Below, one piece after another: positions 19,220 to 27,969 of a stretch of 64,000 bases of DNA; positions within the stretch are counted from its first letter, which is position 1; each line of letters starts with the position of its first letter. The notes under the pieces were generated by a model, which worked only from the letters and a program-made list of their open reading frames with translations, searched no databases and was not told the DNA's origin. Origin of the DNA: Halobellus sp. LT62 (lineage in GTDB: Archaea; Halobacteriota; Halobacteria; Halobacteriales; Haloferacaceae); assembly GCF_037031285.1 (NCBI RefSeq), contig NZ_JAYEZO010000002.1:62001-126000 (forward strand), read 5' to 3'. Made by a program: the position numbers and the translations under genes.

Positions 19220-20320
19220 ATGACTACTCGCGGGACACTCCGACTGGCGACGCGGGGCTCGGATCTGGCGCTTCGGCAGGCGGCGATCGTCCGGGAGACG
19301 CTCGAAGACCGCCGGTTCGACGTCGAGCTCGTCGAAGTCGAGACGCGCGGCGACCAGATCAGAGACGAGCTCATCCACCGCCTCGGCAAGACCGGCGCGT
19401 TCGTCCGCGCGCTCGACGAGAAGGTGCTCGACGGCGAGGTCGACGCCGCGGTGCACTCGATGAAGGATATGCCCACCGAAGGGCCGAACGAACTCGTCGT
19501 CGCGGGCGTTCCGATGCGCGAGTCGGCCGCGGATCTGCTTCTCACGCCCGACGGAACCGAACTGAAGAACCTTCCCGCCGGTTCCGTCGTCGGCACTTCC
19601 TCGCTTCGACGGAAGGCACAGCTCCTCGCCGAGCGCCCCGACCTCGAAGTCGAACCGCTCCGCGGCAACGTCGATACGCGGATCGAGAAGCTGCTCGCGC
19701 CCGAACTGCAGGCCGAACACGAGCGGCGCGTCGACGCCGACCGCAACGAGGGCCCCGACAGCAAAGGCGACGAGGCAGTCGAGGAGTTCGATCAGTCGAT
19801 CGAGGAGTGGTTCGACGGCCTCGCGGAGATCGAGCGCCGCGCGCTCGAACGAGAGATCGACACCGAGTACGACGCCATTGTCCTCGCGGAGGCGGGACTC
19901 CGACGCACGGGCCTCTTGCACCACGTCGAGTACGCCCGGTTCGACCCCGCGACGTTCGTGCCCGCGCCCGGGCAGGGTGCCATCGCGATCACCGCCCGCG
20001 CCGATAGCGAGGCGACCGAGGAGATCCGATCTGCCGTCGATCACCCGCGGACACGTGTCGAAACGACCGCCGAGCGGACGGTGCTCGCGGAACTCGGCGG
20101 CGGCTGCATCGCGCCGATCGGCGTCCACGCGAAGCTGCAGGGCGAGTACGTCCACGTGAACGCGCGCGTGCTCTCCGCCGACGGCGAGGACGAGGTGGCC
20201 GCGAGCCGCGACCTCCCGGTCGACGATCACGCTAACGCCGCCGCGGCGTTCGCCGCCGACCTCGCAGAGCGCGGTGCCGACGACCTGATAGCCGCGGCGC
20301 GCGAAGCCGCGGAGGAGTGA
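19220..20320 (+). CDS. hemC: Hydroxymethylbilane synthase (porphobilinogen deaminase)
   Basis: A 366-residue enzyme that links four porphobilinogens into hydroxymethylbilane. LRLATRGSDLALRQAAIVRE, VHSMKDMPTEGPNELVVAGV, GTSSLRRKAQL and PLRGNVDTRIEKLL are family motifs, and the dipyrromethane cofactor cysteine is in LGGGCIAPIGVHAK. A charged insert (about residues 155-200, including DADRNEGPDSKGDEAVEEFD) lengthens it compared with the usual ~310 residues. The stop is directly followed by the start of cobA, indicating one transcript with cobA and hemD. Confidence 0.94.
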   Translation: MTTRGTLRLATRGSDLALRQAAIVRETLEDRRFDVELVEVETRGDQIRDELIHRLGKTGAFVRALDEKVLDGEVDAAVHSMKDMPTEGPNELVVAGVPMRESAADLLLTPDGTELKNLPAGSVVGTSSLRRKAQLLAERPDLEVEPLRGNVDTRIEKLLAPELQAEHERRVDADRNEGPDSKGDEAVEEFDQSIEEWFDGLAEIERRALEREIDTEYDAIVLAEAGLRRTGLLHHVEYARFDPATFVPAPGQGAIAITARADSEATEEIRSAVDHPRTRVETTAERTVLAELGGGCIAPIGVHAKLQGEYVHVNARVLSADGEDEVAASRDLPVDDHANAAAAFAADLAERGADDLIAAAREAAEE

Positions 20321-20322
20321 CG

Positions 20323-21180
20323 ATGGCTGAGGAAGATCCCGCCCCGATTGTCGACGCGGATTCGACCGACACTGCCGGGTCGACTGGACCGCCCGGCACC
20401 GTCTACCTCGTCGGGAGCGGCCCCGGCGACCCGGAACTGCTGACCGTCAAGGCGCGGCGTCTCCTCGACGAGGCTGACGTCGTGCTCCACGACAAGCTCC
20501 CCGGGCCGGAGATCCTCGATTCGATCCCCGAGGACAAGCGCGAGGACGTCGGCAAGCGCGCGGGCGGCGAGTGGACGCCGCAGGAGTACACGAATCGGCG
20601 ACTCGTCGAACTCGCTCGCGAGGGCAAGGACGTCGTCCGGCTGAAGGGCGGCGACCCGTTCGTCTTCGGCCGCGGCGGCGAGGAGATGGAACATCTCGCC
20701 AGCGAGGGTATCCCCTTCGAGGTCGTGCCCGGAATCACCTCCGCGATCGCGGGACCCGGAACCACCGGCATTCCGGTCACCCACCGCGATCACACCTCTT
20801 CGGTCTCCTTCGTCACGGGCCACGAGGATCCGACGAAGGAGGAATCGGCGGTCGATTGGGAAGCGCTTGCGGCGACCGGTGGGACGCTCGTGGTCCTGAT
20901 GGGCGTCGGCAAACTCCCGAAGTACACGCAGGCGCTGCGCGAGGCCGGGATGGATCCGGAGACGCCGGTCGCGCTGATCGAGCGCGCGACGTGGCCGGAG
21001 ATGCGCGTCGCGAGCGGAACCCTCGACGACATCGTCGACGTACGGGACAGAGAGGGGATCGAACCCCCCGCGATCACCGTCATCGGCGAGGTGGCGGCGA
21101 CCCGGGCGCGCGTCGTCGAGTTCCTGCGGAACCGCACTGGAACGGAGAAGCCGGCGGAATCGGAGGAGCCCGCGAAATGA
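20323..21180 (+). CDS. cobA: Uroporphyrinogen-III C-methyltransferase
   Basis: A 285-residue SAM-dependent methyltransferase that makes precorrin-2 from uroporphyrinogen III, the branch point for siroheme, cobalamin and, in archaea, heme via the siroheme route. GTVYLVGSGPGDPELLTVKA, VRLKGGDPFVFGRGGEEM and VVPGITSAIAGPGTTGIPVT are SUMT hallmarks. ATG at 20323 follows the hemC stop by 2 bp; a GTG at 20317 overlapping that stop is an alternative. The hemD start overlaps its stop (ATGA), so hemC-cobA-hemD are translationally linked. Confidence 0.93.
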   Translation: MAEEDPAPIVDADSTDTAGSTGPPGTVYLVGSGPGDPELLTVKARRLLDEADVVLHDKLPGPEILDSIPEDKREDVGKRAGGEWTPQEYTNRRLVELAREGKDVVRLKGGDPFVFGRGGEEMEHLASEGIPFEVVPGITSAIAGPGTTGIPVTHRDHTSSVSFVTGHEDPTKEESAVDWEALAATGGTLVVLMGVGKLPKYTQALREAGMDPETPVALIERATWPEMRVASGTLDDIVDVRDREGIEPPAITVIGEVAATRARVVEFLRNRTGTEKPAESEEPAK

Positions 21181-21944
21181 CCCGCGACGTCCACGTCGCG
21201 GTCTTCCGCCCGGATGACGAGCGGATGGCGGAGGCAGTCGAACTGCTCGAATCGCTCGGCGCGGTCCCCGTTCCCGATCCGATGCTCGAAGTCGAACCGA
21301 CGGGAGCGGTTCCGAACACCGGAAACGCGGGAGACGGCGCTTCCGTCGACCTCGTCGTCCTGACGAGCAAGACCGGCGTCGAGATTCTCGACAAGGCCGG
21401 ATGGACGCCGGGAACGGCCACGCTCGCCTGTATCGGGCCGCGGACCGCGGCCGCCGCGCGCGCCGCGGGCTGTACGGTCGACGCCGTCCCCGAGGAGTAC
21501 ACGTCGTCGGGACTCGTATCGACGCTCGAAGGCGTCGTCGACGGGATGCGCGTCGAAGTCGCACGCAGCGATCACGGCAGCGACGTGCTCCTCGACGGGC
21601 TTCGTGAGGTGGGCGCGAACGTGCACGAAACGGTCCTCTACCGGCTCGTCCGACCCGAGGGCTCCGGGCAGTCGACGGTGATGGCCGCCGGCGGCGACCT
21701 CGACGCCGTCTGCTTCACCTCGTCGCTCACCGTCGAGAACTTCCTCGCGGCCGCGGAGGAACGCGGCGTCCGCGAGGAGGCCGTCGCCGGCCTGAACCGC
21801 GCGGTCGTCGGCGTCATCGGCGCACCCACCCGAGAAACGGCCGAAAGCCACGGCATCCGCGTCGACGTCGTCCCCGACAACGCGACGTTCGACGAACTCG
21901 CTGCCGCCGCCGTCGAGGAAGCCGCGCCGACGTACCACGAGTGA
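21177..21944 (+). CDS. hemD: Uroporphyrinogen-III synthase
   Basis: A 255-residue enzyme closing hydroxymethylbilane to uroporphyrinogen III. HemD is poorly conserved, but the two-domain pattern is visible: VAVFRPDDERMAEAVELLES, VVLTSKTGVEILDK, LACIGPRTAAAARAAG, then VCFTSSLTVENFLAAAEERG and VVGVIGAPTRETAESHGI in the C-terminal half. Start ATG at 21177 overlaps the cobA stop, and context (hemC, cobA) strongly supports the call. Confidence 0.92.
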   Translation: MTRDVHVAVFRPDDERMAEAVELLESLGAVPVPDPMLEVEPTGAVPNTGNAGDGASVDLVVLTSKTGVEILDKAGWTPGTATLACIGPRTAAAARAAGCTVDAVPEEYTSSGLVSTLEGVVDGMRVEVARSDHGSDVLLDGLREVGANVHETVLYRLVRPEGSGQSTVMAAGGDLDAVCFTSSLTVENFLAAAEERGVREEAVAGLNRAVVGVIGAPTRETAESHGIRVDVVPDNATFDELAAAAVEEAAPTYHE

Positions 21945-22219
21945 AGAACCACGGACTATTGTTCGACAACTGACCCCCCCGACGATGGCGACTATACAAC
22001 TATCGGGGTGGGACTGGAAGGGGCCGCGCTCTCGACTCGGAGGGCTCGCTGCGGTCCTCATCGCTCACTACGTTCGATCTTGCGGTCCTTACTTCGCCTG
22101 CCTTCGTCGAGAGCTCGGGGGCTTCCGAGGGCGTCTACACACCACTCTCGCATCACACGCTACTGTCAACACACACGTACGGGCGTGGGTTTAAATCCGA
22201 GAGCGACTCAGGGCCGGGT
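21945..22219. other. Intergenic region with repeat-like sequence
   Basis: 275 bp between hemD and the DHH nuclease gene. About 22010-22125 has an odd pattern of short GC- and CT-rich words (for example GGACTGGAAGGGGCCGCG and CTTGCGGTCCTTACTTCGCC) that reads neither like coding DNA nor like a promoter, and resembles dispersed haloarchaeal intergenic repeats. A TATA-like TTTAAA (about 22190-22195) is about 27 bp before the next ATG. Confidence 0.35.
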
Positions 22220-23671
22220 ATGAGCGCGGACACGACGACGAGCGCCGACGGGCCGGTTCCCGAACTCCGCGAGCGGGCCGTCGCCTGCGCGGACCGGCTC
22301 AGAGACGCCGACCGCGTGCTGCTCGCGTCCCACATCGACGCCGACGGACTCACGAGCGCCGCCGTCGCCGCCGCGGCCCTCGAACGCGCGGGGATCCCGT
22401 TCGAGACCGTGTTCGCGAAACAACTCGACGAGAAAGAGGTCGCCCGGATCGCCGCGACCGACTACCGGACGGTGCTTTTCACCGACTTCGGGAGCGGCCA
22501 GTTGGACGTCATCGCGCCCTACGCGGCCGACGGCGCGTTCACGCCGGTTGTCGCCGACCACCACCAGCCAGCCGAACTGCCGGACGACCTCGACGAACCC
22601 GACCACCACCTGAATCCGCTGCTGTTCGGCCTCGACGGCGCGTCGGAACTCTCCGGGGCGGGCGCGAGCTACGTCCTCGCTCGCGCGCTCGAACCGTCAG
22701 ACGGCGACAACCGCGACCTCGCGGCGCTCGCCGTCGTCGGCGCGGTCGGCGATATGCAAGCAACGGACGGCGGCCTCTCCGGTGCGAATCAGGGCATCGT
22801 CGACGAGGGCGTCGCCGCGGGCGTCGTCGAGGAGGCGACCGATCTCCTCGTCTATGGGCGACAAACGCGACCGCTGCCGAAGTTCCTCGAATACGCCAGC
22901 GACGTCCGGATTCCGGGGATCACGAACGACGCCAACGGCGCGATCGAGTTCCTCTCGGAACTCGATTTGGACCTGAAGGAAGGCGGCGAGTGGCGTCGCT
23001 GGGTCGATCTCACGATGTCGGAGCGCCAGACCGTCGTGAGCGGCCTCCTGAAACGAGCAATCGCCTCGGGTGTCCCCGCGAGCCGGATCGACGCGCTCGT
23101 CGGGACGACCTACACGCTGACCGAGGAGGCCCCCGGAACCGAACTCCGAGACGTCAGCGAGTTCTCGACGCTCCTGAACGCGACGGCTCGGTACGAGCGC
23201 GCGGACGTCGGCCTCGCGGTCTGTCTCGGCGATCGAGAGGGCGCGCTCGACCGCGCTCGGACGCTGCTGAGAAACCACCGTCGCAACCTCTCTGAAGGCC
23301 TCCAGTGGGTGCAAAACGAGGGAACAACCGTCGAGGACAACGTCCAGTGGTTCGACGCCGAAACGAGGATCAGAGAGACCATCGTCGGCATCGTCGCCGG
23401 GATGGCGGTCGGCTCCTCGGGGATCCGCGGCGACGTTCCGATTCTCGCCTTCGCCGAGAAGTCCGACGAGGAGGTGAAGGTCAGCGCCCGCGGGACGCAC
23501 GCGCTCGTCCGTCAAGGGTTGGATCTCTCCACGGTGATGCGCGAGGCCTCGCGCGCCGTCGACGGCGACGGCGGCGGCCACAACGTCGCCGCGGGCGCGA
23601 CGATCCCGACCGGCTCACGCGAGGCGTTCGTCGCGGAAGCGGACCGGCTCGTCGGCGAACAGTTGTCGTAG
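22220..23671 (+). CDS. DHH-family phosphoesterase (archaeal RecJ-like nuclease)
   Basis: A 483-residue protein of the DHH/DHHA1 superfamily. The N-terminal motif HIDADG (His38 to Gly43), then LFTDFGSG and VADHHQ (the DHH motif) bind catalytic manganese. The C-terminal DHHA1 part includes GDGGGHNVAAGATIP. Archaeal relatives include the RecJ/GAN nuclease associated with GINS and the CMG helicase, which degrade single-stranded DNA or RNA; haloarchaea carry several paralogues, so which role this one has is uncertain. A TATA-like box sits about 27 bp before the ATG. Confidence 0.82.
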   Translation: MSADTTTSADGPVPELRERAVACADRLRDADRVLLASHIDADGLTSAAVAAAALERAGIPFETVFAKQLDEKEVARIAATDYRTVLFTDFGSGQLDVIAPYAADGAFTPVVADHHQPAELPDDLDEPDHHLNPLLFGLDGASELSGAGASYVLARALEPSDGDNRDLAALAVVGAVGDMQATDGGLSGANQGIVDEGVAAGVVEEATDLLVYGRQTRPLPKFLEYASDVRIPGITNDANGAIEFLSELDLDLKEGGEWRRWVDLTMSERQTVVSGLLKRAIASGVPASRIDALVGTTYTLTEEAPGTELRDVSEFSTLLNATARYERADVGLAVCLGDREGALDRARTLLRNHRRNLSEGLQWVQNEGTTVEDNVQWFDAETRIRETIVGIVAGMAVGSSGIRGDVPILAFAEKSDEEVKVSARGTHALVRQGLDLSTVMREASRAVDGDGGGHNVAAGATIPTGSREAFVAEADRLVGEQLS

Positions 23672-24403
23672 GTGAGGATGTGGCGTCTATTGGATGTTGA
23701 TATCGCTGAATTTGGTTTATGAAGTGGTAGGCGGTAGCGCTGTGTGCGCGTTCGATAGGTGGAAGTAGCTCTGTATCTACCGATTTTAGCCTCACGCGTC
23801 TTCGTGAGCGTCTCGTCAGTCTCGCGAAGCCTTGGCTGTTGAGACACGCGAAACTACTCCCGTGGTGTTCCGGAGAATTCGGTGAACCGCTTCAGAGTGT
23901 AGTCGATACACCGCTCCATTGTGTACGACGAATGAGTCTCGTTGTGAGCATCGTAACGCGGATCTGTCGAGTGCGAATCCCGACTGCGGTCTGATGCAGC
24001 ATTCGCCAGCAACTGCCCCGGGTGTTGCCGACGAGTGCTGCTGTCACGGCTGACACTCACTGCGGTATCGCATCGTCGAAATATCTCTCTCGTCGGCGGA
24101 CCACTCCTCATCCGTCTCGTCAGCGTTCAAATACGTGGGTAACACCTGTGAGCACTCCACCAACCCTTCCTCTCCACTCGGCTGGCCAACCGGCAGGTGA
24201 GATCAGAAGGAGACTCTCGAAGTAGATCTCGCTTTTCGATCAACCACAGCACGCTCTAAATGCCGCTAGTGTTGATAACGGCGTCAACGACGACGTAGCG
24301 CCCGACACGCGTTTATTCGATGATCGACGATTTCGCTGTCTCCTCTCTCGATATATCCTATGATGCTACATACAACACCAACGAATCGTTGACGGCGATC
24401 GTC
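23672..24403. other. 732-bp gene-poor gap
   Basis: Between two solid genes, GC is lower than in the flanks and codon pattern is weak on both strands. Several open stretches up to about 110 codons exist on the minus strand (23854-24111, 23512-23847) but lack archaeal coding bias and recognisable motifs. It may be decayed sequence of mobile or gene origin. No tRNA-like fold was recognised. Confidence 0.35.
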
Positions 24404-25210
24404 CTACTCGGCGATCTTTCGATAGAACGCCACCGAAAACACGGAGAAAAACCCCCCGAACAGGGTTCCGAGCACGAGTACGCCCACTCCAACGCCGGCG
24501 AGTACCGGGAGCGACGGCGCGGGCGCTGCGTTCCCCATCACAGACGTCGTCGTCCCCTGCGAGAGCAACGCCGACGCTCCGGCGAATCCGAGACCGGCGA
24601 GTGACCCCACAACGCCGGCGAGGAGCACGTAGCCGATCGTGCTCAGGAGATTTTCGCGAACGACGGCGATGCTCCGTTTGAGTCCCTCGACCGCGTCGCG
24701 ACCTTCGAGGACGATCGCCTGCCCGTAGAACTGCAGGAAGAACACGACGAGCAGGTACGCGAGGATTCCGATCGCGGCGACGACGCCGAGCGCGACGAGG
24801 ACCGCGAGGTTCGGTCCGCCGAACTGCCCGCTGCCGATGAGCAGGACGCTCCCCGCGATACCGGCGACGAAAGCGACCATTCCGAACGTGAAGTTCACGG
24901 CGAGGAGCACGAGATACGCGACGAGGATCGCCACGTAGTGGCGCTTCCCGCTTTCGAGGAACGTCGCGAACGAGGTCCGCCCGTCGAGCGCCTCGTCGGC
25001 CATCGCGAGCAGTCCGCCTTGGAAGAAGGGGATCGCCGCGATCGAAAGCAGTGAGACGAGCGCCGAGGCGACGCCGGCGAGGATCGGATTCACCGACTGC
25101 AGGAGCAGCACGGGTAGTTGGACGAGCATTACGACGAGTACCGGAACGAACAGTATCGGATTTCGAACGAGAGCGCCGGGGCTCTCTCGGAGGGCAGTCA
25201 GGACGGCCAT
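24404..25210 (-). CDS. Haloarchaeal integral membrane protein, unknown function
   Basis: A 268-residue protein with about six hydrophobic segments. It begins MAVLTALRESPGALVRNPIL, followed by membrane stretches near 20-60, 80-130 and 145-260. The pattern, including GGLLAMADEALDGRTSFATF and AIVLEGRDAVEGLKRSIAVV, resembles haloarchaeal proteins distantly related to the glycerophosphodiester phosphodiesterase membrane domain. No catalytic residues are seen. Function unknown. It is divergent from the DUF5783-like gene at 25320. Confidence 0.7.
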   Translation of the reverse strand: MAVLTALRESPGALVRNPILFVPVLVVMLVQLPVLLLQSVNPILAGVASALVSLLSIAAIPFFQGGLLAMADEALDGRTSFATFLESGKRHYVAILVAYLVLLAVNFTFGMVAFVAGIAGSVLLIGSGQFGGPNLAVLVALGVVAAIGILAYLLVVFFLQFYGQAIVLEGRDAVEGLKRSIAVVRENLLSTIGYVLLAGVVGSLAGLGFAGASALLSQGTTTSVMGNAAPAPSLPVLAGVGVGVLVLGTLFGGFFSVFSVAFYRKIAE

Positions 25211-25319
25211 ACGCTGACTGATCCGGGGAACGACATAAACCTACGCCGCACTCCTGATTCGCTGTCCGGACGCCCCGGGACGAAAACCGGTTTGTACCGT
25301 CGGCGGCGAACGCAGGAGT

Positions 25320-25643
25320 ATGACCGACTTCGATCCCGAGAAGTTCGAGGATAAATACGCCAACTACTTCCCCGAACTCCAGCGCGCGTACAAGAACGCC
25401 TTCGAGACGATGAACGACGCGTACGACTCCGAACTCGTCCACGCTATCGACCAGCAGATCCTCAACGAGTCCGAGCCGTTCTACGAGGACGGCGACTTCC
25501 GGATCGAACTCCCCGAGAATCCGACGGAACGACTGACCGCGGTCGTCGTCGACGACGAGAAGCTCTCCGGCGTGTTGGACGCGTACGTCGAGGAACTCCG
25601 CCGACAGCACCGTCGCGTGTTCGGGATGGACGCCGACGAGTGA
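25320..25643 (+). CDS. Small conserved haloarchaeal protein (DUF5783-like)
   Basis: A 107-residue acidic soluble protein, MTDFDPEKFEDKYANYFPEL at the start, then a helical region and LTAVVVDDEKLSGVLDAYVE near the end. The sequence reads like the conserved haloarchaeal family annotated DUF5783. No catalytic motif or metal site is visible. The function is unknown. It is followed on the same strand by the NifU-like gene 79 bp later. Confidence 0.75.
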   Translation: MTDFDPEKFEDKYANYFPELQRAYKNAFETMNDAYDSELVHAIDQQILNESEPFYEDGDFRIELPENPTERLTAVVVDDEKLSGVLDAYVEELRRQHRRVFGMDADE

Positions 25644-25721
25644 GGCTCGAATTTGTGAATCGACCGGCCCGCTCGTGGCGTGAACCAAAGGCCTAAGCCG
25701 ATTGACGCCCAAGCCGAGAGT

Positions 25722-26081
25722 ATGAGCACGGACGCTGCAGGCGGCGACGACGACCTGAAAGAGCGCGTCACGAACTTCCTGCGCCGGAACTTCCCGCAGA
25801 TTCAGATGCACGGCGGATCAGCGGCGATTCAGAACCTCGACCGCGAGAGCGGCGAGGTCACGATTATGCTCGGCGGCGCGTGTTCGGGCTGCGGTATCTC
25901 ACCGATGACGATTCAGGCGATCAAGAGCCGGATGGTCAAAGAGATCCCCGAGATCGAGATGGTCCACGCCGAAACCGGGATGGGCGGCGGTGGCCACGAC
26001 GACGGAATGGCTCCGTCGTTCCCCGGCGAGGAGAGCAGCGAGGACGCCGACAGCGACGAAGGTCCGCAGGCCCCGTTCTAA
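25722..26081 (+). CDS. NifU-like (NFU domain) iron-sulfur scaffold
   Basis: A 119-residue protein with an NFU domain: helix LKERVTNFLRRNFPQIQMHG, strand segment GEVTIMLGGAC and the cluster-binding CSGC motif (GACSGCGISPMTIQAIKSRM). NFU proteins hold and transfer Fe-S clusters in the cytoplasm. The C-terminal ~30 residues are a Gly/His/Asp-rich tail. ATG at 25722 was taken because the conserved region starts shortly after; an in-frame start 42 bp upstream is unlikely. Confidence 0.88.
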   Translation: MSTDAAGGDDDLKERVTNFLRRNFPQIQMHGGSAAIQNLDRESGEVTIMLGGACSGCGISPMTIQAIKSRMVKEIPEIEMVHAETGMGGGGHDDGMAPSFPGEESSEDADSDEGPQAPF

Positions 26082-26168
26082 CCGAAATTCGGTCCTTCGC
26101 CGGTTTTCGCGTTTCGCTGACGTCGCAGGACCGGTGGCTCTTTGACGTCGTCGATGAGATGTGAGAGT

Positions 26169-27728
26169 ATGACCACCGAATCACCCGAGAACGTTCTCTT
26201 CGTGGTGATGGACACGGTTCGGAAGGACCGGCTCACTCCCTACGGCTACGACCGTCCGACGACGCCGAATCTAGCAACCTTCGCCGAGGAGGCGACCGTC
26301 TTCGAGGAGGCAGTCGCGCCCGCGCCGTGGACACTCCCCGTGCACGCGTCGCTTTTCACCGGGATGTACCCCTCGCGGCACGGTGCGGATCAGGAGAACC
26401 CCTACTTGGAGGGCGTGACGACGCTCGCGGAAACGCTCTCGGCGGCGGGATACGACACCGCCTGTTACTCCTCGAACGCGTGGATCACGCCGTATACGCA
26501 CCTCACCGACGGCTTCGACGATCAGGACAACTTCTTCGAGGTGATGCCCGGCGAGTTCCTCTCGGGGCCGCTGGCCCGCGCGTGGAAGGCGATGAACGAC
26601 AACGAGGCGCTTCGGGCCGTCGCGGACAAACTCGTCAGCCTCGGCAACACCGCCCACGAGTACTTCGCGGGCGGCGGCAGCGCCGACTCGAAGACGCCCG
26701 CCGTGATCGACCGAACGAAGGCGTTCATCGAAGAGTCCGAAAAGTCGTTCGCGTTCATCAACCTGATGGACGCGCACCTGCCGTATCACCCGCCCGAGGA
26801 GTTCGCAGCGGAGTTCGCACCCGGCGTCGACTCGACCGACGTGTGTCAGAACTCCAAGGAGTACAACTCCGGTGCGCGCGAGATCGACGCCGACGAGTGG
26901 GCGGACATCCGCGGCCTGTACGACGCCGAAATCGCGCACATCGACGACCAGCTCGGGCGGCTGTTCGACTGGCTGAAGGCGGAGGGTCGCTGGGACGACA
27001 CGATGGTCGTCGTCTGCGCGGACCACGGGGAGCTACACGGCGAACACGACCTCTACGGGCACGAGTTCTGCCTGTACGACCCGCTCGTGAACGTCCCGCT
27101 GATGGTGAAACACCCCGAACTCGACGCCGATCGCCGCGAGGACCAGGTCGAACTGCTCGATCTGTACCACACCGTCCTCGACGCGCTCGACGTCGACGGC
27201 GGGACACCCGCCTCGTCCGGTGGCGACGTGGTCGCGCTCGATCGGACGCGCTCGCTCGTCTCCGATTCCTACCGCGAGTTCGCCGGCGTCGACGACGACA
27301 CCGACGCGGCCGGGCGTGACCCCGGAAAGCGCGGCGGCGGCGAGTACGCCTTCATCGAGTACTCCCGACCGGTCGTCGAACTGAACCAACTCGAGGAGAA
27401 GGCCGCCGACGCCGGGCTCACGATCCCGAGCGACTCGCGGTTTTACTCCCGAATGCGCGCCGCGCGCCGCACCGACGCCAAGTACGTCCGGATCGATCGG
27501 ATCGCCGACGAGGCCTACCGCCTCGACGACGACCCCGGCGAGACCGAGAACGTCGCGGGCGAGGGTGACCCGAGTATCGAGGACGTCGACGAGACGCTCG
27601 CGGACTTCGAGTCGGCGATCGGCGGCGCGTGGACCGACGCGCTCGACGACGACGTCGACGACGACACCGTCGACGAGATGGACGACGAGGCCCAAGAGCG
27701 GCTTCGAGACTTGGGGTATCTCGAATAG
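26169..27728 (+). CDS. Sulfatase-fold (alkaline phosphatase superfamily) hydrolase
   Basis: A 519-residue protein with the sulfatase N-terminal fold: metal-binding NVLFVVMDTVRKDRL (Asp15), the nucleophile loop PWTLPVHASLFTGMYPSRHG, and VVVCADHGELHGEHDLYGHE. The position where true sulfatases have Cys or Ser (C/S-x-P-x-R), later made formylglycine, holds Thr55 (T-L-P-V-H). It is therefore more likely a Thr-nucleophile phosphodiesterase or phosphotransferase, perhaps acting on membrane lipids or cell-surface glycans, than a classical sulfatase. No signal peptide is evident. Its stop codon lies within an 18-bp element repeated at the end of the PolD large-subunit gene. Confidence 0.82.
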   Translation: MTTESPENVLFVVMDTVRKDRLTPYGYDRPTTPNLATFAEEATVFEEAVAPAPWTLPVHASLFTGMYPSRHGADQENPYLEGVTTLAETLSAAGYDTACYSSNAWITPYTHLTDGFDDQDNFFEVMPGEFLSGPLARAWKAMNDNEALRAVADKLVSLGNTAHEYFAGGGSADSKTPAVIDRTKAFIEESEKSFAFINLMDAHLPYHPPEEFAAEFAPGVDSTDVCQNSKEYNSGAREIDADEWADIRGLYDAEIAHIDDQLGRLFDWLKAEGRWDDTMVVVCADHGELHGEHDLYGHEFCLYDPLVNVPLMVKHPELDADRREDQVELLDLYHTVLDALDVDGGTPASSGGDVVALDRTRSLVSDSYREFAGVDDDTDAAGRDPGKRGGGEYAFIEYSRPVVELNQLEEKAADAGLTIPSDSRFYSRMRAARRTDAKYVRIDRIADEAYRLDDDPGETENVAGEGDPSIEDVDETLADFESAIGGAWTDALDDDVDDDTVDEMDDEAQERLRDLGYLE

Positions 27729-27780
27729 ACCCACCTTTTTCCACGGAGGGGTCCTGCGGACCCCTCCGCGCAAAAACCTG
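27726..27780 (+). terminator. Terminator-like element at the sulfatase 3' end
   Basis: TAGACCCACCTTTTTCCA (27726-27743, beginning with the stop codon) is followed by an 11-bp perfect stem with a 3-nt loop (27744-27768) and then CAAAAACCTG (27771-27780). The T-run is typical of archaeal termination. The same order (18-bp element, hairpin-like GC block, CAAAAACCTG) occurs in inverted orientation at 30803-30849. Confidence 0.7.
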
Positions 27781-27969
27781 TCTTGCTGAGCGGAGCGAAG
27801 CAAGGCTCGTGAGACGCGGAGCGTCTCACGGCGGAGGGAAAAATGCCGAGCGTTCGGCCTTCGGCCTCACGCTCGGTGAATCGTGCGAACGGGGTTCGAA
27901 AGGACCCTCGTTCGCGCGAATGCCTCTGTGCGGCAGTAGGTACTTTGCACCGCGCGTTGACTGTGATCT
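27781..27969. repeat. Cluster of short inverted repeats
   Basis: Directly after the terminator-like element are several hairpins: CTTGCT..AGCAAG around 27783-27805, GTGAGACGC..GCGTCTCAC around 27809-27829, and CGAGCGT..ACGCTCG around 27847-27875 enclosing GGCCTTCGGCC. No gene is visible. The dense run of hairpins suggests a small haloarchaeal repeat element or transcript-end structure. Confidence 0.5.

Noticed and set aside
16741-19764. 1007-codon open frame on the minus strand opposite hemL and hemC
   Set aside because: Antisense shadow over three real genes; no recognisable domain.
23512-24111. Minus-strand open stretches as a transposase remnant
   Set aside because: No catalytic DDE, HUH or other transposase motif, and no terminal inverted repeats were found, so mobile origin is only a possibility.
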